From Membranipora membranacea (Eukaryota; Bryozoa; Gymnolaemata; Cheilostomatida; Membraniporidae), in NCBI GenBank assembly GCA_914767715.1, contig OU612070.1:23298025-23362024 (forward strand): a stretch of 64,000 nt of DNA, written 5' to 3'. Under the pieces are notes generated by a model, which saw nothing but the letters and a program-made list of their open reading frames with translations, did not search any database and had not been told where the DNA came from. This document shows, piece after piece, positions 11,701-23,200 of this stretch (the first letter of the stretch is position 1; each line of letters opens with the position of its first letter). The position numbers were made by a program, and so were the translations under genes.

Positions 11701-14700
11701 TATGCCTGTTTTTATTATATACTTTTTGTATACATGTTCATAATATTCTAACTAACCAACATTCACCAATCACCAAGCACTTTGTATCAATATCTTTAAA
11801 CACACTCTAGTGCTTTTTTATAGGTATTCAAGATTCATTACAAGTAGTTATCTTCTCTCTTTACGAGAATGGGTAACTCTTAATTTTATTTAACTTCTTT
11901 TGCCTTCCTCAGGAGTTTGCAGATGATCCTGAAGCTGATTGGGTGTTTGATGCCATCACAAAGTGTGATAACTGGGTTAAAAAGATACCTGAACCAAAGC
12001 CAGACTTGATAAGTCTACACAGCGCAGGGTAATGCTCATTCCTAGTAATTTTGTTGGTTCGTAAATTTGTCATACTGTAACACTTTCACTAACACTTTTT
12101 GAATTTTTTACAATGTGATAGGCTACTATGTTCAAAGACTAGACCGCATTTTGATTTGGTTTCAGTTTATGGGTCACAATAATATGTTTGTCTATGTTTA
12201 TTGTTGTGTTTGTGCAATTAGGAGCCTCTCACTTTGTTTGTGTAAATCTTTTGTTGAACATGGAGAAGGAAACTGTCCTACTCCCTGACCACAAGGAACT
12301 CTTATGCCCGTTGAGGTACATTATACTCTGAACCAATTGATGTTTGTGATCAGGTGTGCAGTGTAGCAAGTATCTACAAAAACTTACCCACAGGAATGCA
12401 GATACAACCACAGGCCTTCCAGTGGTCGGGGATAGAGTGGGAACGCCTCAACCACTGGACTTACCCAAACTACTGAAGGCCTGTGGCTTCAACATGTTGT
12501 AACTGAATCAAAGCTCTGTGATTTATGTACGCTGTTATGACATATTTTAGGTCCATTGATCTGTCTCTAAAACCAGCCGACCAGCTGGCTGATAGTGATT
12601 ATTCTCAGAGATTCGACAAGCATAAGTTACTTATCTCAACATCTATCAGCACGACCAGACCTGATGACTGGATTCTAATTCACCGATTTTATGGATATTC
12701 TAAAGGTCGTATGAAGGTAAACTTGATATCTAACTGTATACATATAAGTATTATTTATAGATATATATGTATGTATATATATATATATATATGTATATTA
12801 TATATATATACAATGAAGAACATTAGGAATAATGGATTGTTGCTGACAATTAAAGTATTATATATATATATACACACTAGTGTTCCATATTATTATGGTG
12901 GTCAGACATATACATGCTCAACATTGGTACATTGATTGAAAGTAATGTAAAATTGACAAAATTACTAGTATCTTCTCGCTGCTCGGGTATACATATCATT
13001 ATTCTTTTATTGTTTTATTCTTTATTGTGATTTTACATTTGACTGTCAGTGTCACTGGTCTGGCTCATCAAGGCTTGTATGGTGAATAAAGTCACACAGG
13101 ACTAATATAAATGAGCACTTTGATAAATGTTTAAAATGGTAAATTAAGGATCACAAGTTGAATCATAGAGATCAGGACTTGTGTAAATGAGAGCACAGGG
13201 ATAAAAAGGTCTCAACCTGGGAGAAACTCAATTCCTGAGTTTTGCTGTTATCGTGTTGCGTAGTGGCAATTCAAAGGCATGAAACGCTCTGTGCATGAAC
13301 AGCTGAGGGTGTGGGGGCTTTGTGAGCTTCTCCTACAGGTCCAGTCGCCGAATCCTAGAGAGAAATTTACGGCTCTGCAGATGAATTATACTGATTCTTA
13401 GAGTTGTTAGCAGATTATCAATGAAGAATCACTGTGAACTGCATCCTGGCTACTGCGTTTCACACATTACAGCATCTAAAAGTGTTTTTTTTTTTTATAA
13501 TCATTTAACTAGACCACACGCACAGGAATCCCCAATTGTATATGAGCATGAGGCAAAATCAGAGTTTTTAGCTCATATTCCAATATCCCCTGAGTCCCCT
13601 GAATTAAACCCAAAAACCTGGTAACTCAGCTAAATCTGAGAGCCCTGGGTGATCCAACACTCATACTGATTTCTTCTCCATAGCAGAACATCACGTTTCA
13701 ATTTACCCTCATTTCCTTCGCTGTAGGTATTATACAGACACTCACCATCCCCCACACCTGTCAGTACTGACTCATATTACTCAGAGGAAGAGATACTACC
13801 AGCTGTAGGGGCAGAAGGAGAGGGGAAGGACATAGCTCCTCGTATCTTCACAAAACCTGACTCTCTAAAACAATACGGTCTCTCTAAAGAAGGTAAAGCA
13901 CTCAATAGGGATATTTAGAGATCTCTTGTATTTAGAGTCTAAAGGAAACAATCGAGTAGTTGTGTGACCATGAAAATCAATATGGTTGGTTGTCTGCACC
14001 ATACTACTTTGTGTAACATGCACCTACTTTCTCAGTATGATTTTTTGATCATGTCTCTACTATAGAAAGCATTGTAGGTTCACAGTATACGGTATTCGAT
14101 TATACGTAAACGCTTCTCAGCCTATTGGCTAAGATCAAAGTGTCACTGCCAACGGCCGATTAGTGCCAGTTCAGTTTTGGCAGCTTGCTGCACACGTATG
14201 ATTAGGAGGTCCTCTATGGCCTCACCTCTAGGATGCATTCTAGTTTTCTAGAATGTATCACATTCTCAGTATGAGGATTAGGGCACCTTGCGTCACTCTT
14301 TAGGGGCAGCCCAATCTTCTGTTTCTTAGCAAACAGCAATTATACGTAAACAGTAGTCCATTATTCATTCCAATACAAACATCATGAGCTCATCTGCTGA
14401 TTTATACTAGGTTAAACCAAAGACCACCAATAATAACATTTAGTATTTGGTTACACTATCTTCCATTTTGCACACACACACAAAACACACGGATATCAAT
14501 TTGTCACCTCTACAATGTTGTAAGCATGGAAAATATTGACACAACAATAAAGTGTTGTCTCAATGTTGTTTCTTCCTATCTCATGTCTAGAGATGCAGGA
14601 AATGGCTAGGCAGGTGCTTAGTATATATCTGACACTTGGAGGTAATATGAGTACTTTGCCGAAGAAGACGAATATATTACATATGTTCGCTGAATTCACC

Positions 14701-15746
14701 AATTCAGCTCGGTACCATGACGAGTTCTACCATCAGATAGACGGCATTCTGGATCACCTGTTCATTATGGCCCCTGACGTGAGTTATATATATATATGTG
14801 TGTTGTTGAGGGGAATGGCTCTTTCAGTGGAAATGAGCGAGATGCTCTAAATAAAATCTTCACTCCCTCACTCCTTTAATTTTTTTGCAATTTGTTCTCA
14901 ATGCTTCACTCAGCAGACATATTTCCATCAAGATTGAATGATGTCAGAATGACATCTCTGGCAGAGCTGAAGGAATAATGATATGCATATGTGCATATAA
15001 CTTACATGGTAGCTCAGTTCTAACTGGTGAAGAAAATTTGTTTGCAATAATGTCGACATTGCGGTGTCCTTTTACACACTCGGTCTCATTAAACTACCCT
15101 ATTTTTGTGGGGTTTTGACCCTATATCCTTGCTCGTTGCCATCTTAGGCCGAGACTTCATACTGCACAGTTAGAAATGTGTTACTCACAGTAGAGCTCTT
15201 TTATTCATGAACCTGATTTGATAAGTGCTTACAAATGGATGCTGTAACGCTAACTGTAGCCAGGTTTTATTTGCACCGCTGCTACAAGGAAAAACAGAAT
15301 ACAAGACTTATTTCCCCTTTTACCAGAGAGGACACAACTCAAATGCTTGATTTGAAGGTAGCGAAATAATGTAATTGTTACTGGCATTGTGGGGTTCAAT
15401 TTCCTAAGATACAAAGAAATATACTAATCCTACAATAAACTGTCTTCTTCTTGTTTTGCATCAGATGAGGATATATGACGACTTACAGAGTAAACTTGTT
15501 AAGATGATTCGCAAGCAAGCCGGTATCGGAAAAGAAGAGAAAGCTAAATCAGCAGCGTATGACGTCTTATCGTCTTATCATGCTGATCCCGGTCCTAAGA
15601 TACCTAAGGCTGCTAAACCTTCCTCTGGTGCACCTAAGCCTAAGAAACACAAAAAAAGAAACAAGAAAGTTGTCCTGGAAAACAAACCGCACAACCGCAA
15701 AAGGAAGCAGAAGTCTAAGAGAAATGATTCTGCAAACGTATTATAG
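2711..15746 (+). CDS. Single-pass membrane protein with Ig-like ectodomain and basic cytoplasmic tail (758 aa)
   Basis: Exons: 2711-2777, 3181-3423, 3771-3810, 4488-4676, 6208-6317, 7788-7932, 8771-8931, 9507-9628, 10147-10221, 11017-11105, 11533-11650, 11913-12028, 12551-12716, 13727-13892, 14591-14778, 15465-15746. All introns are GT-AG and the phases close exactly (2277 nt). Residues 1-21 form a signal peptide (MMCKVVVYINILSVVTVVTG). Residues 23-230 are an unrecognised cysteine-containing ectodomain. About 230-315 look Ig-like: SVKLRC, then YEWSL, then a DDEIAIIC strand. Residues 327-349 are one hydrophobic helix (LWLLIPIIVIVFGSILVATTL). The roughly 400-residue cytoplasmic part is unrecognised and ends in a Lys/Arg/Pro-rich stretch (exon 16) resembling a nuclear-localisation or acidic-partner-binding region. 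A type I receptor or adhesion role is inference. AATAAA lies 202 bp past the stop. Confidence 0.8.
3547..3662. repeat. MITE family A copy 1
   Basis: Internal blocks (GAGTTGCCCCC, CTACTGACACG, TGTGTCAGT) and the TCAAACTTGATC terminus are shared with copies at 6439-6552, 9682-9781, 15796-15896 and 26671-26768. It lies in intron 2 of the Ig-like receptor gene. Confidence 0.6.
6439..6552. repeat. MITE family A copy 2, long terminal inverted repeats
   Basis: The left end GAACAAGTTCCCTCTGT and right end ACAGAGGGAACAAACTTGTTC are near-perfect inverted repeats, extended inward by the GTGGCAGAG/CTCTGCCAC arms. The core is unrelated and non-coding. It lies in intron 5 of the Ig-like receptor gene. Confidence 0.7.
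7150..7260 (+). mobile_element. tRNA-like SINE head
   Basis: GGGTTCAATTCCC resembles a pol III B box, preceded by GAGAAGTCCT and by an imperfect A-box-like TAGCTTTGATAGC. No complete cloverleaf can be folded. It lies in intron 5 of the Ig-like receptor gene and is read as a decayed tRNA-derived retroposon. Confidence 0.4.
9225..9300. repeat. GCTAGC-type dispersed repeat
   Basis: A stretch with TTAATATTAGCTAGCACTAA bounded by CTCCAGAG-like blocks. Related copies occur at about 24509-24605, 32130-32285 and 56515-56605. All are non-coding, and their ends (CTCTAGAGG-like) suggest a short MITE. Confidence 0.5.
9682..9781. repeat. MITE family A copy 3
   Basis: GAACAAGTTTAATCCAATT at the left is inverted at the right as AATTGGATTGAACGTGATC. 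The inner arms are GCATTCCAGTTGCTCCC and GGGAGCAACTGAAATG. It lies in intron 8 of the Ig-like receptor gene. Confidence 0.7.
10243..10551. repeat. MITE family B copy
   Basis: The left end CACTGATATATAATCATGGATTA is inverted at the right as ATCCATGAATGAATTGAAGT, with shared inner blocks such as CCACAAATAGCCAT. A second copy is at 17411-17532 and remnants are near 34995-35041. It lies in an intron of the Ig-like receptor gene. Confidence 0.6.
14099..14351 (+). mobile_element. U2-snRNA-headed SINE-like insertion with 13-bp target duplication
   Basis: The insertion begins ACGCTTCTCAGCC then TTGGCTAAGATCAA, closely resembling the 5' end of U2 spliceosomal RNA (CGCTTCTCGGCCTTTTGGCT). A GTCCTCTAT block similar to the U2 stem-loop II region occurs further in. 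The rest departs from U2: no Sm site or 3' stem-loops are recognisable. The exact direct repeat ATTATACGTAAAC flanks it at 14099-14111 and 14339-14351, the signature of target-primed retrotransposition. It lies in an intron of the Ig-like receptor gene, same orientation. Confidence 0.75.
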
Positions 15747-15795
15747 ATATGGAATTTTTATAAGGCTTCCATGAAACATCATTGGAAAGAATGTG

Positions 15796-15896
15796 GATCA
15801 AGGTAAATCCATTTTACCTGCATTCCAGTTGCTCCCTTCCACTGGTCAGTGGAGGGGGAGCAACTCCGAATGCAGGCAAAGGGACCAAACTTGTTA
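15796..15896. repeat. MITE family A copy 4
   Basis: The inner arms TGCATTCCAGTTGCTCCC and GGGAGCAACTCCGAATGCA are those of copy 3. The ends are GATCAAGGTAAATCC and GGGACCAAACTTGTT. It sits 50 bp after the stop codon of the Ig-like receptor gene, probably within its 3' UTR. Confidence 0.7.
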
Positions 15897-15947
15897 TACT
15901 CCCACCCTCCCTGGTTATAGAAACAATGTAACTGTCTGCCCAATTCA

Positions 15948-15953
15948 AATAAA
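15948..15953 (+). promoter_or_regulatory. Polyadenylation signal candidate of the Ig-like receptor gene
   Basis: AATAAA about 200 bp downstream of the stop codon, on the coding strand. It lies just past a MITE copy at 15796-15896, which would then be part of the 3' UTR. Confidence 0.4.
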
Positions 15954-17216
15954 ATATTATTCTTGCACAAAAATATAGTATATAGTCTTAGAATATAATA
16001 AAATCCGCATACAATATTATTATTAACCGAGTTCTGATCATCAGTATTATTGGAAACCAATTTTAATTGTCGAGCTACTGTACAGGATTAATGTCATTAT
16101 GTGAAAGCATCAGAGCTGGCTTTATTGATTGCTGTATGATGCCAGCTTGTTGATGCCTGCATAGTATTGACAGAGAAGAGAAGCCTATAGTCTTATGTAT
16201 AGATGTGTCTGTGTACACAGCAGCAGTCTCTACTGACATTCTGATAGTCGCAAGCAGCGAAATCTCACCGCTGTCATCATCGTAAGCTTTCTATTGCTGC
16301 TCCGCCATCATGGGATTAATATCACAAAAATCATCAACTTCTGTGCTGTCGAATTGATAGGCTTTAGAACTGTGACCTGATCAACTACTGGTCAGACATT
16401 TCGGTAAGTTATCACAATGACAATTTAGAAAAATGAAGTCTGGTTGAATAGTTTATGAGTCTATGAGTTTTACAGATTGTTAATGGTTAATATTATCTTT
16501 GTGCCATTGAGATAAAGAGCACCATAGGCATCCTGCATTATTTTGCCAATGTGCATAATCATGGACGTTGGCAAAGTATACCGCGTGTAACTCCAGATGC
16601 CTATGAAGAGCAGCCCTTTACAGAGACAATCATAAACCTTGACTAACCTGGGAATGATGCAGAATTTTTGTGTAATCGAGGTGAAGATTAGATTCTTTAT
16701 AATTCACTAATAACTTTGGATTCATGTTTTCCTTCTAGCATCTTTTACTCCCTCTCCTGCCCTAGAGTATGCCCTGCTCTACTTTCTATAACACACCCTT
16801 GTTCTCTCCCTCAGACTTATGCCCCCCTTCCAAAGGCCCCCCCCCATGTGCTACCTTGTAGAAGGCCCCTGCTCTATCTTGTATTATACCCCTGCTCTGC
16901 TCTACCCCGTAATACATCTCTGCTCAGCCCTACATAACCTACCTGTTGTTATTCAGTTACTTTCACATTACACATAATTTCCTGTTACACTTGTTACAAA
17001 AGGCAGTACTCCGATGAACTGTTCGGGCCGGGCTGATGTTTAATCAAGGTGTTATCCTGTAGTGTAGTCTTAAAACGCAAAATCCAATAATATTCATATT
17101 TCACATTAGCACTCAACCTAAATCAACTTCACTAAACATTTCAACTCTCGATTTTCTGTAGAAACTTAAATCAACTTCACTTTTAAACTTTTTGTTTCTT
17201 TATTATCTGTAGAAAT

Positions 17217-20200
17217 ATGAATTTGCAAGACAAGATCCAGACTTTACAGGATAAGTTTAATATATCCTGTGGACAGGACCATGGGCTGGAGCTGCCTCAC
17301 GGGAGCTCATTCGAAGGAATACCACAGAACCTCGGAATCAACGTCTCCTCTTGGGTGGTAAGTCGTAGTGGTGGAATTATCCTATTTTTATTGCTGATTG
17401 TTACTACCCACTGATATATATACATGGATTAGGGGAACATAGCTTACCCTGAACGAGAATATGGCAACTAAGTACGATTGTTCCACAAATAGCCATATTG
17501 TGTACTTTACCACTAATCCATGAATTCATATCAATGCTCCTGCCTAACTAAATCTCTATGAGGTGTGGTCTGTCTGACCAGCTTTGTCGCACAGCCACTA
17601 AAACAGTGGCATCGTGATAAGGCTTGTGTCAGGCTCCTCATTCCAGTATTCATTCTGGTGTAGAGAAGGAATATAATCTAGCAGCTTCTCTTGCAAAGTC
17701 TTATAATGGTGCTTCAGAATCTCTCGCCTGAATAATATTGATGCTTGGATATCTGCAATTGCAGAGTTACACATTGTTGTGATTTCTACTAATACCAATC
17801 AATATTTTGGTCAATACGTCTAATCAGGCTTGTATTATTGGAACTGAGAGAAATAATCAGCTGTCATTATCACCTAGTTCTTAAATCCTAGTGTTTGAAA
17901 AGTCCCTGGAGAATGGATTCCAACATACAAAACAGCTCTGACAATGGCTCTCATTTCGCTCCTCCAACTGTCACTGGTGTACTTCAAAAAAGAAAAGGTA
18001 GCCGCGTGAGATTGCTTGGTCCACTTGATATCAATTTATGCAGCAGTGTAGGACCTGAATGTTCGGGGAGAGGAAATTTACCTGATGTGACATTATGAAT
18101 ATTGATGGTAGTATTATGTATGTATTTCAGTATTTATATGTTTGATTTGGACCTCAGTAGTCAGCATATATTGTAGTACTTCTATCCAGGGAATACGGTG
18201 CTTTGTCATCCTGAGCGTTTTAATCAATCAACAATAAATGCATTGCAAAACTAAATATTGACACAAGATACCATTGCATCCTGACATAGGTGTTGATAGT
18301 ATCACCTCTTATTACAAATTCTGCTCAACCTGCATCCGTTATTCCAATAACACCTTGAATGTATAATATAAAGCGATACCTGTACTGGTATTGTTTTAAC
18401 GTCATCAGCAATCCTACGTTCTGCCTGGGTACATGTGTACTTGCTAAGATTTAGTACATAGCGTGTTTCCTTGGTGCTCCGTAAAAAACCTGTATGGGAT
18501 GGATAAAGACTGATAGAAAGGATTTTATAATATTCTTAATATTGCGAACATTTCATTCTTGAATATTAGGCATATAACTTGACTCTATGCAAATTAACTT
18601 GATACAACCATATTTCTTTGCCAGAACATTCAAAACAATTTCAAGAAAACAAATGAAAAGCCATAAGTAATAATATACAAATAAAATTCATGCCCGCTGT
18701 TCAACGAAAATCTGGTTAGCTGTTATTTTGAGATGTCCTTAGATGTAACTATCCCTCGGCCATCAGTCCAAAAGTGATAAACATGATCCAGCTCTGTGAT
18801 TTGCCTAGCAGAACATTAACGATTTCTCATTATTACTAATGTTCGAGTTGTCAGTCTGTGGCTAGAGGCAAGAGTTTAGGGCCTCAAAGTACACATGTGT
18901 ACTTTGAGGCACATGTGCCTCAAAGTACACATGTGCCTCAAAGCAGTAATTATTAGCAAAAAAGAGTTCGGTAGCACTATAATGTAATTCCGAATCCGTT
19001 GCTAAATAGCTGCCATGACACGAATTTGATTTTATGTTTCATTGCAGGCATTGGTGGTTCTGTTCTTTGTTTTGAGGAAGATCGCTTGGAACTATGGCAG
19101 AATTGCCCTGGTAAATAGGAAGGAGGAAAGGTATGTGGAAGAAAGCACACACTCACTTTCTGCCTTCATTAGATTGGTCCCTAGATTCTCGCACCCTTTA
19201 CCCTTACGAAACCGTTCCTTGTACTTACGATGTTTAAGTGTTCCAAGCTTTTGTTTATGTCTTGTCCAAGCTACTTGTAGCTAACTCGTAGATAGATAAG
19301 TTTCTGGTGTATGTATTCATTTTTCATACCATGTGATGCGATGATCTTTTTATTGTGATTGTGAATTGTTTTAGCAAAGGTGGAAATCACAGTGAACGGT
19401 AAACTCACATGTATTCTTCTCTTCTGCACTTCCTTAAGCCCACCATTGTAGGACCGAGCATACTGCTGTCACCCTCCCGTCCCTCGTACTATTATTCTCT
19501 CAGTGGCGTTGGATAATAATATTACCAAACCAAAACTTGATGCCACTTACTCTCGAATAGTTAGAGAGAACAAATCACCACCGTCAATGAATATGATCTA
19601 CCTTTGAGATCCACTTGCATGACAGAAATCCAAATTTGGTTATGAGATAAGATTGATAACGTGACAAACCCGTGGTGATCACGTGGCTGGCATCACCTGT
19701 ATCACATGTGTTACCTTGTTGATGGGACTATTGAAAGTTGAGACTATTCTGGGACGATCCATCGAGGCAATTGCTTTAGCTTAGCACAAATTCATAGCTA
19801 TCCCTCACTGTACATATCTCATTGCTTATCTTATGGGTGACATAGTTTTTCTTATATGAACATTATGGGTTACGGTTCCTTGCTGCTAGCACTTCCCACT
19901 TTATGCTTTCTGTAGCCGTACTGTCTTTGAAGGACGACAACTCAACACATCCAGGCCATTTTGGTATTATCTGCAAATTGGTCACGCTTTGACTTATGTG
20001 TAGGGCATACATATTATGATCTTTTAGAAAGGGTAGTTACGCTTTCGTATATGTTGTATTGATTCTATAAGACACATAGAAGAAGGTTATGCGATACTGC
20101 AGGTATATCAGGCAAATCCATAAAAAAATATGATTATGTTTAATCCTGTGATATGTTGATAGATGGACGGAGTTGTTTTATGGAGATATGCAGACAAAGG

Positions 20201-23200
20201 AGCAAAGGGATAGAACTGGCAGCATCATATCTATAGACTCTGTAGAACAGAATGCTGCCTCGGCAGCATCTGGACCTGCCGAGAAGGTAAGGCTAGCTGT
20301 CTCTAGGTGTCCCTGCTGTCTCAAAAGTCGCATCTTTGTGTTGAAAGATTGCAGCAGGCAATATTTATAATCATGTGATCTATTTATGGTAGCAACAGGC
20401 TAGCAGTTTTTGTTATTTCCATTCATGATTAGGGTCACTGTTTTTCAAAGCTCTCATCCCCTGTGCTGTCAAAAGTTCAAAGCTGGGAGTGATTCCGCTG
20501 CCGATATCTAAATTTTTGTCAGCAGCTCTGGGACATGATACACCAATAGAGAATCAATATCACTATAGAGTGTTGGTCCTGCAGCAGATAATATGACACT
20601 CAAAATGATGTAGGCCTATTCAGCATTGGAATACTGATTAACTTATCATATCAATGAAAGAGATAAAAAGGATTGTGAATAATTTATGAGACTGCCTTCA
20701 GACAATATCGAGCCTTCGATGCCCTGCGAGAGTCTCCAATGCCCTGCGCTGCTGCTGCTCTGAGGACATGAAGCTAGGACAGTATATTATTGTTTGCAAA
20801 TTAATATTAATGCTGTCATACCAAGAAAGCTTAAAAGCAAATAATGTAGGGCATATTTTATAGCTCAGTAAAATAATGTCTTATGTGGTCTTGACCACAC
20901 TGCATATGTGTATAACTATTCTGATTGGCAATGAGTGACAAGGCCTACTGCATTAGAAAGACTCCACATATTCTCTATTGTTCATCAAAGTATTTAATAC
21001 ACCGAAGAAACTAAAAACTTTTGAAAGTAAACTTTCCAACATTTTCACAAATAATGCAGGTGCTGTCGCTTGCACTCAGGACGCGGCCACTCTGAAACCA
21101 AAAACAGTGGCCGCGTGACAAGGGTACTCATGACCCCCCCCCCCCCCCCACCGGAATCATGTAAATACACGCACACTCTTGCGCCACATTTAAACGAGTG
21201 GAAGAATTGTGATGATGACTGTCCATTCCCCAGATTGTTTTGTGTGTCTCATGTTGGAGAATATGTAACTACCTCATTGAGCAATCATGGGAGTGGGGCC
21301 GCATGACAAATCTAGGTTTAAACCTCATAAAGATAGTTTTCTTGCTGGCAATTTACCACGTGTATACGTCCGAAACAATGCGCTAACTCTAATTTGTGTG
21401 ATAAGGAAGTGTTAGATTCACACCTGTATTGCATGCTGTACTAATATCATGTCATGGCATCAAACCTGACACCCACCCACACTAAATATCTGAGGAACAC
21501 TTGGCGCAACGCATCACAGGAGCGCACTGCGTCTACCCAAAACAGCTGGGGGTCCAGGGGAGGCGAAAGCCCAGCAGAGCCCCGACCTGAGCATCTTTAT
21601 GCATACTGCTTTTACCAAAATAAATGCAACTCACTTATTAATAAATACATGTATTTGTGGTAAGAAGAAGAAGAGGAAGATAATTCCCTATGACTGCTTT
21701 TTTTTAGAGTGGAGACATTCAGGGAATTCAATGCCTTCCGGAATGAGAAACCTGCCTAATTATTGGTTCTTTTTTGTTGTTGTTTTCATACACTTGGTTT
21801 TATTTGCTTCTTGCATTGATGGTGTTAAATAAAGTTCATGTGATAAATCATTTCTCTGAACTTATTAGAGACATTTTTATGCTGAAGCATGATCCCTAGA
21901 CAATCTCGTGAATCCCTGGACAGTTGAAACATATGCATGGCATCATGACACAATGCCATCATATATGACACGCTGTCTTATATCTGCTTGTAGGGGTTGA
22001 GCTGGTTCTCCGTAATGTTCAGATGGAATGATGACCACATTGCTCGTAGATGCGGATTGGATGCTGTACAGTTTCTACAGTTTCAGAGATATCTTATTGT
22101 ATATATGGCGGTTGTAACCCTATTATCTCTAGCTGTCATTCTACCCGTCAATATAAGTGGCAGAACTGGTGGGTGACTGACATAGATAAGGGATTGTCTG
22201 TCTAATTTATCCCATGAGGGTTCACATCAATTATAATGACTGTACGTGACTGTCTAGCTGTGTGTGTTGATCAAATTTGGGAAAGGTCATGGGCTAGATA
22301 ATACAGTTTGCCTTACAAATCAATAAACGAGGTTTTTCTGTGTCAATGCTGACATACATACCGATATAAACAGTTCGTTGATTTGCTGACTTGCTGACTT
22401 TTAGCGATGTATAATGAATGTATAATTATATGTTTTCATCTACCATTTGTTAGTCTCATAATTGGTGATTGCTTTGAAATATATTACATTTCCCAAACTG
22501 TATCATCAGCAACACCAGATCAACTTTGTATTTATTACGTATTATTATATGTATTATTATAAGTATTATTATATGTATTTATTAGTGAAAGAACTAGTGT
22601 CTAATAATGTTGTGTTTTATAGAGGAATCCATGAGTGACTATGCATTCTCCACCATAAGTAACCTCAATGCAAACTCTCCCAAACTCTGGGTGCACACTA
22701 TTATGTCTCTGGCTTTCCTGCTCATAGCAGTTGTGTTTATGAGAAAGTTTTCAGCCAAACTGGATGTGGAGAATGAAGATGACTCAGCCAGAACGCTGAT
22801 GGTGAATTATGTACCAAAGGACCACTGCTTCAAAAATGTCATCACGCAACATTTCAAGTAGGTCAAGTTTCTCAACCTAACAAACCATGAAATCAGAAAT
22901 GAATCTAGTTTTTTAGGCTCCGCTATAAAGTATACAGTCGTAGACAGGCCTTTGCTTTCTAAATGCAATTTGTCTTTTCATTGAAGAAGTATGAATCATA
23001 GACGAATGATACGATGTACTGAGACTTTTGGTTGTACAGCCTACCAGCCTTCTTCTCTCGAATATAGGCCCGAAATTGCCTGCATTTTGAAAAATGATTT
23101 CCATTCTTTTGGAAAAATACGCTGCTTTGAGTGTACAGTAGCACCTGGAATGCTAAAAAGAGGCTCATGTTTGATTGCTGTTTGTCACAGGGAAGCTTAT

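Larger units (their letters stand above)
15747..17216. other. Spacer between Ig-like receptor and TMEM63
   Basis: It holds a MITE copy (15796-15896), a polyadenylation signal candidate, and a degenerate pyrimidine-rich stretch at about 16735-16945 with recurring CCCTGCTCTA units. It must also contain the TMEM63 promoter and possibly a 5' untranslated exon, because an AG acceptor-like site (attatctgtag) ends at 17212, four bases before the start codon. No other exon was recognised. Confidence 0.5.

Noticed and set aside
16716-16937. Cys/Pro/Leu-rich open frame
   Set aside because: Low-complexity pyrimidine-rich repeat (CCCTGCTCTA units), no splice or domain support.
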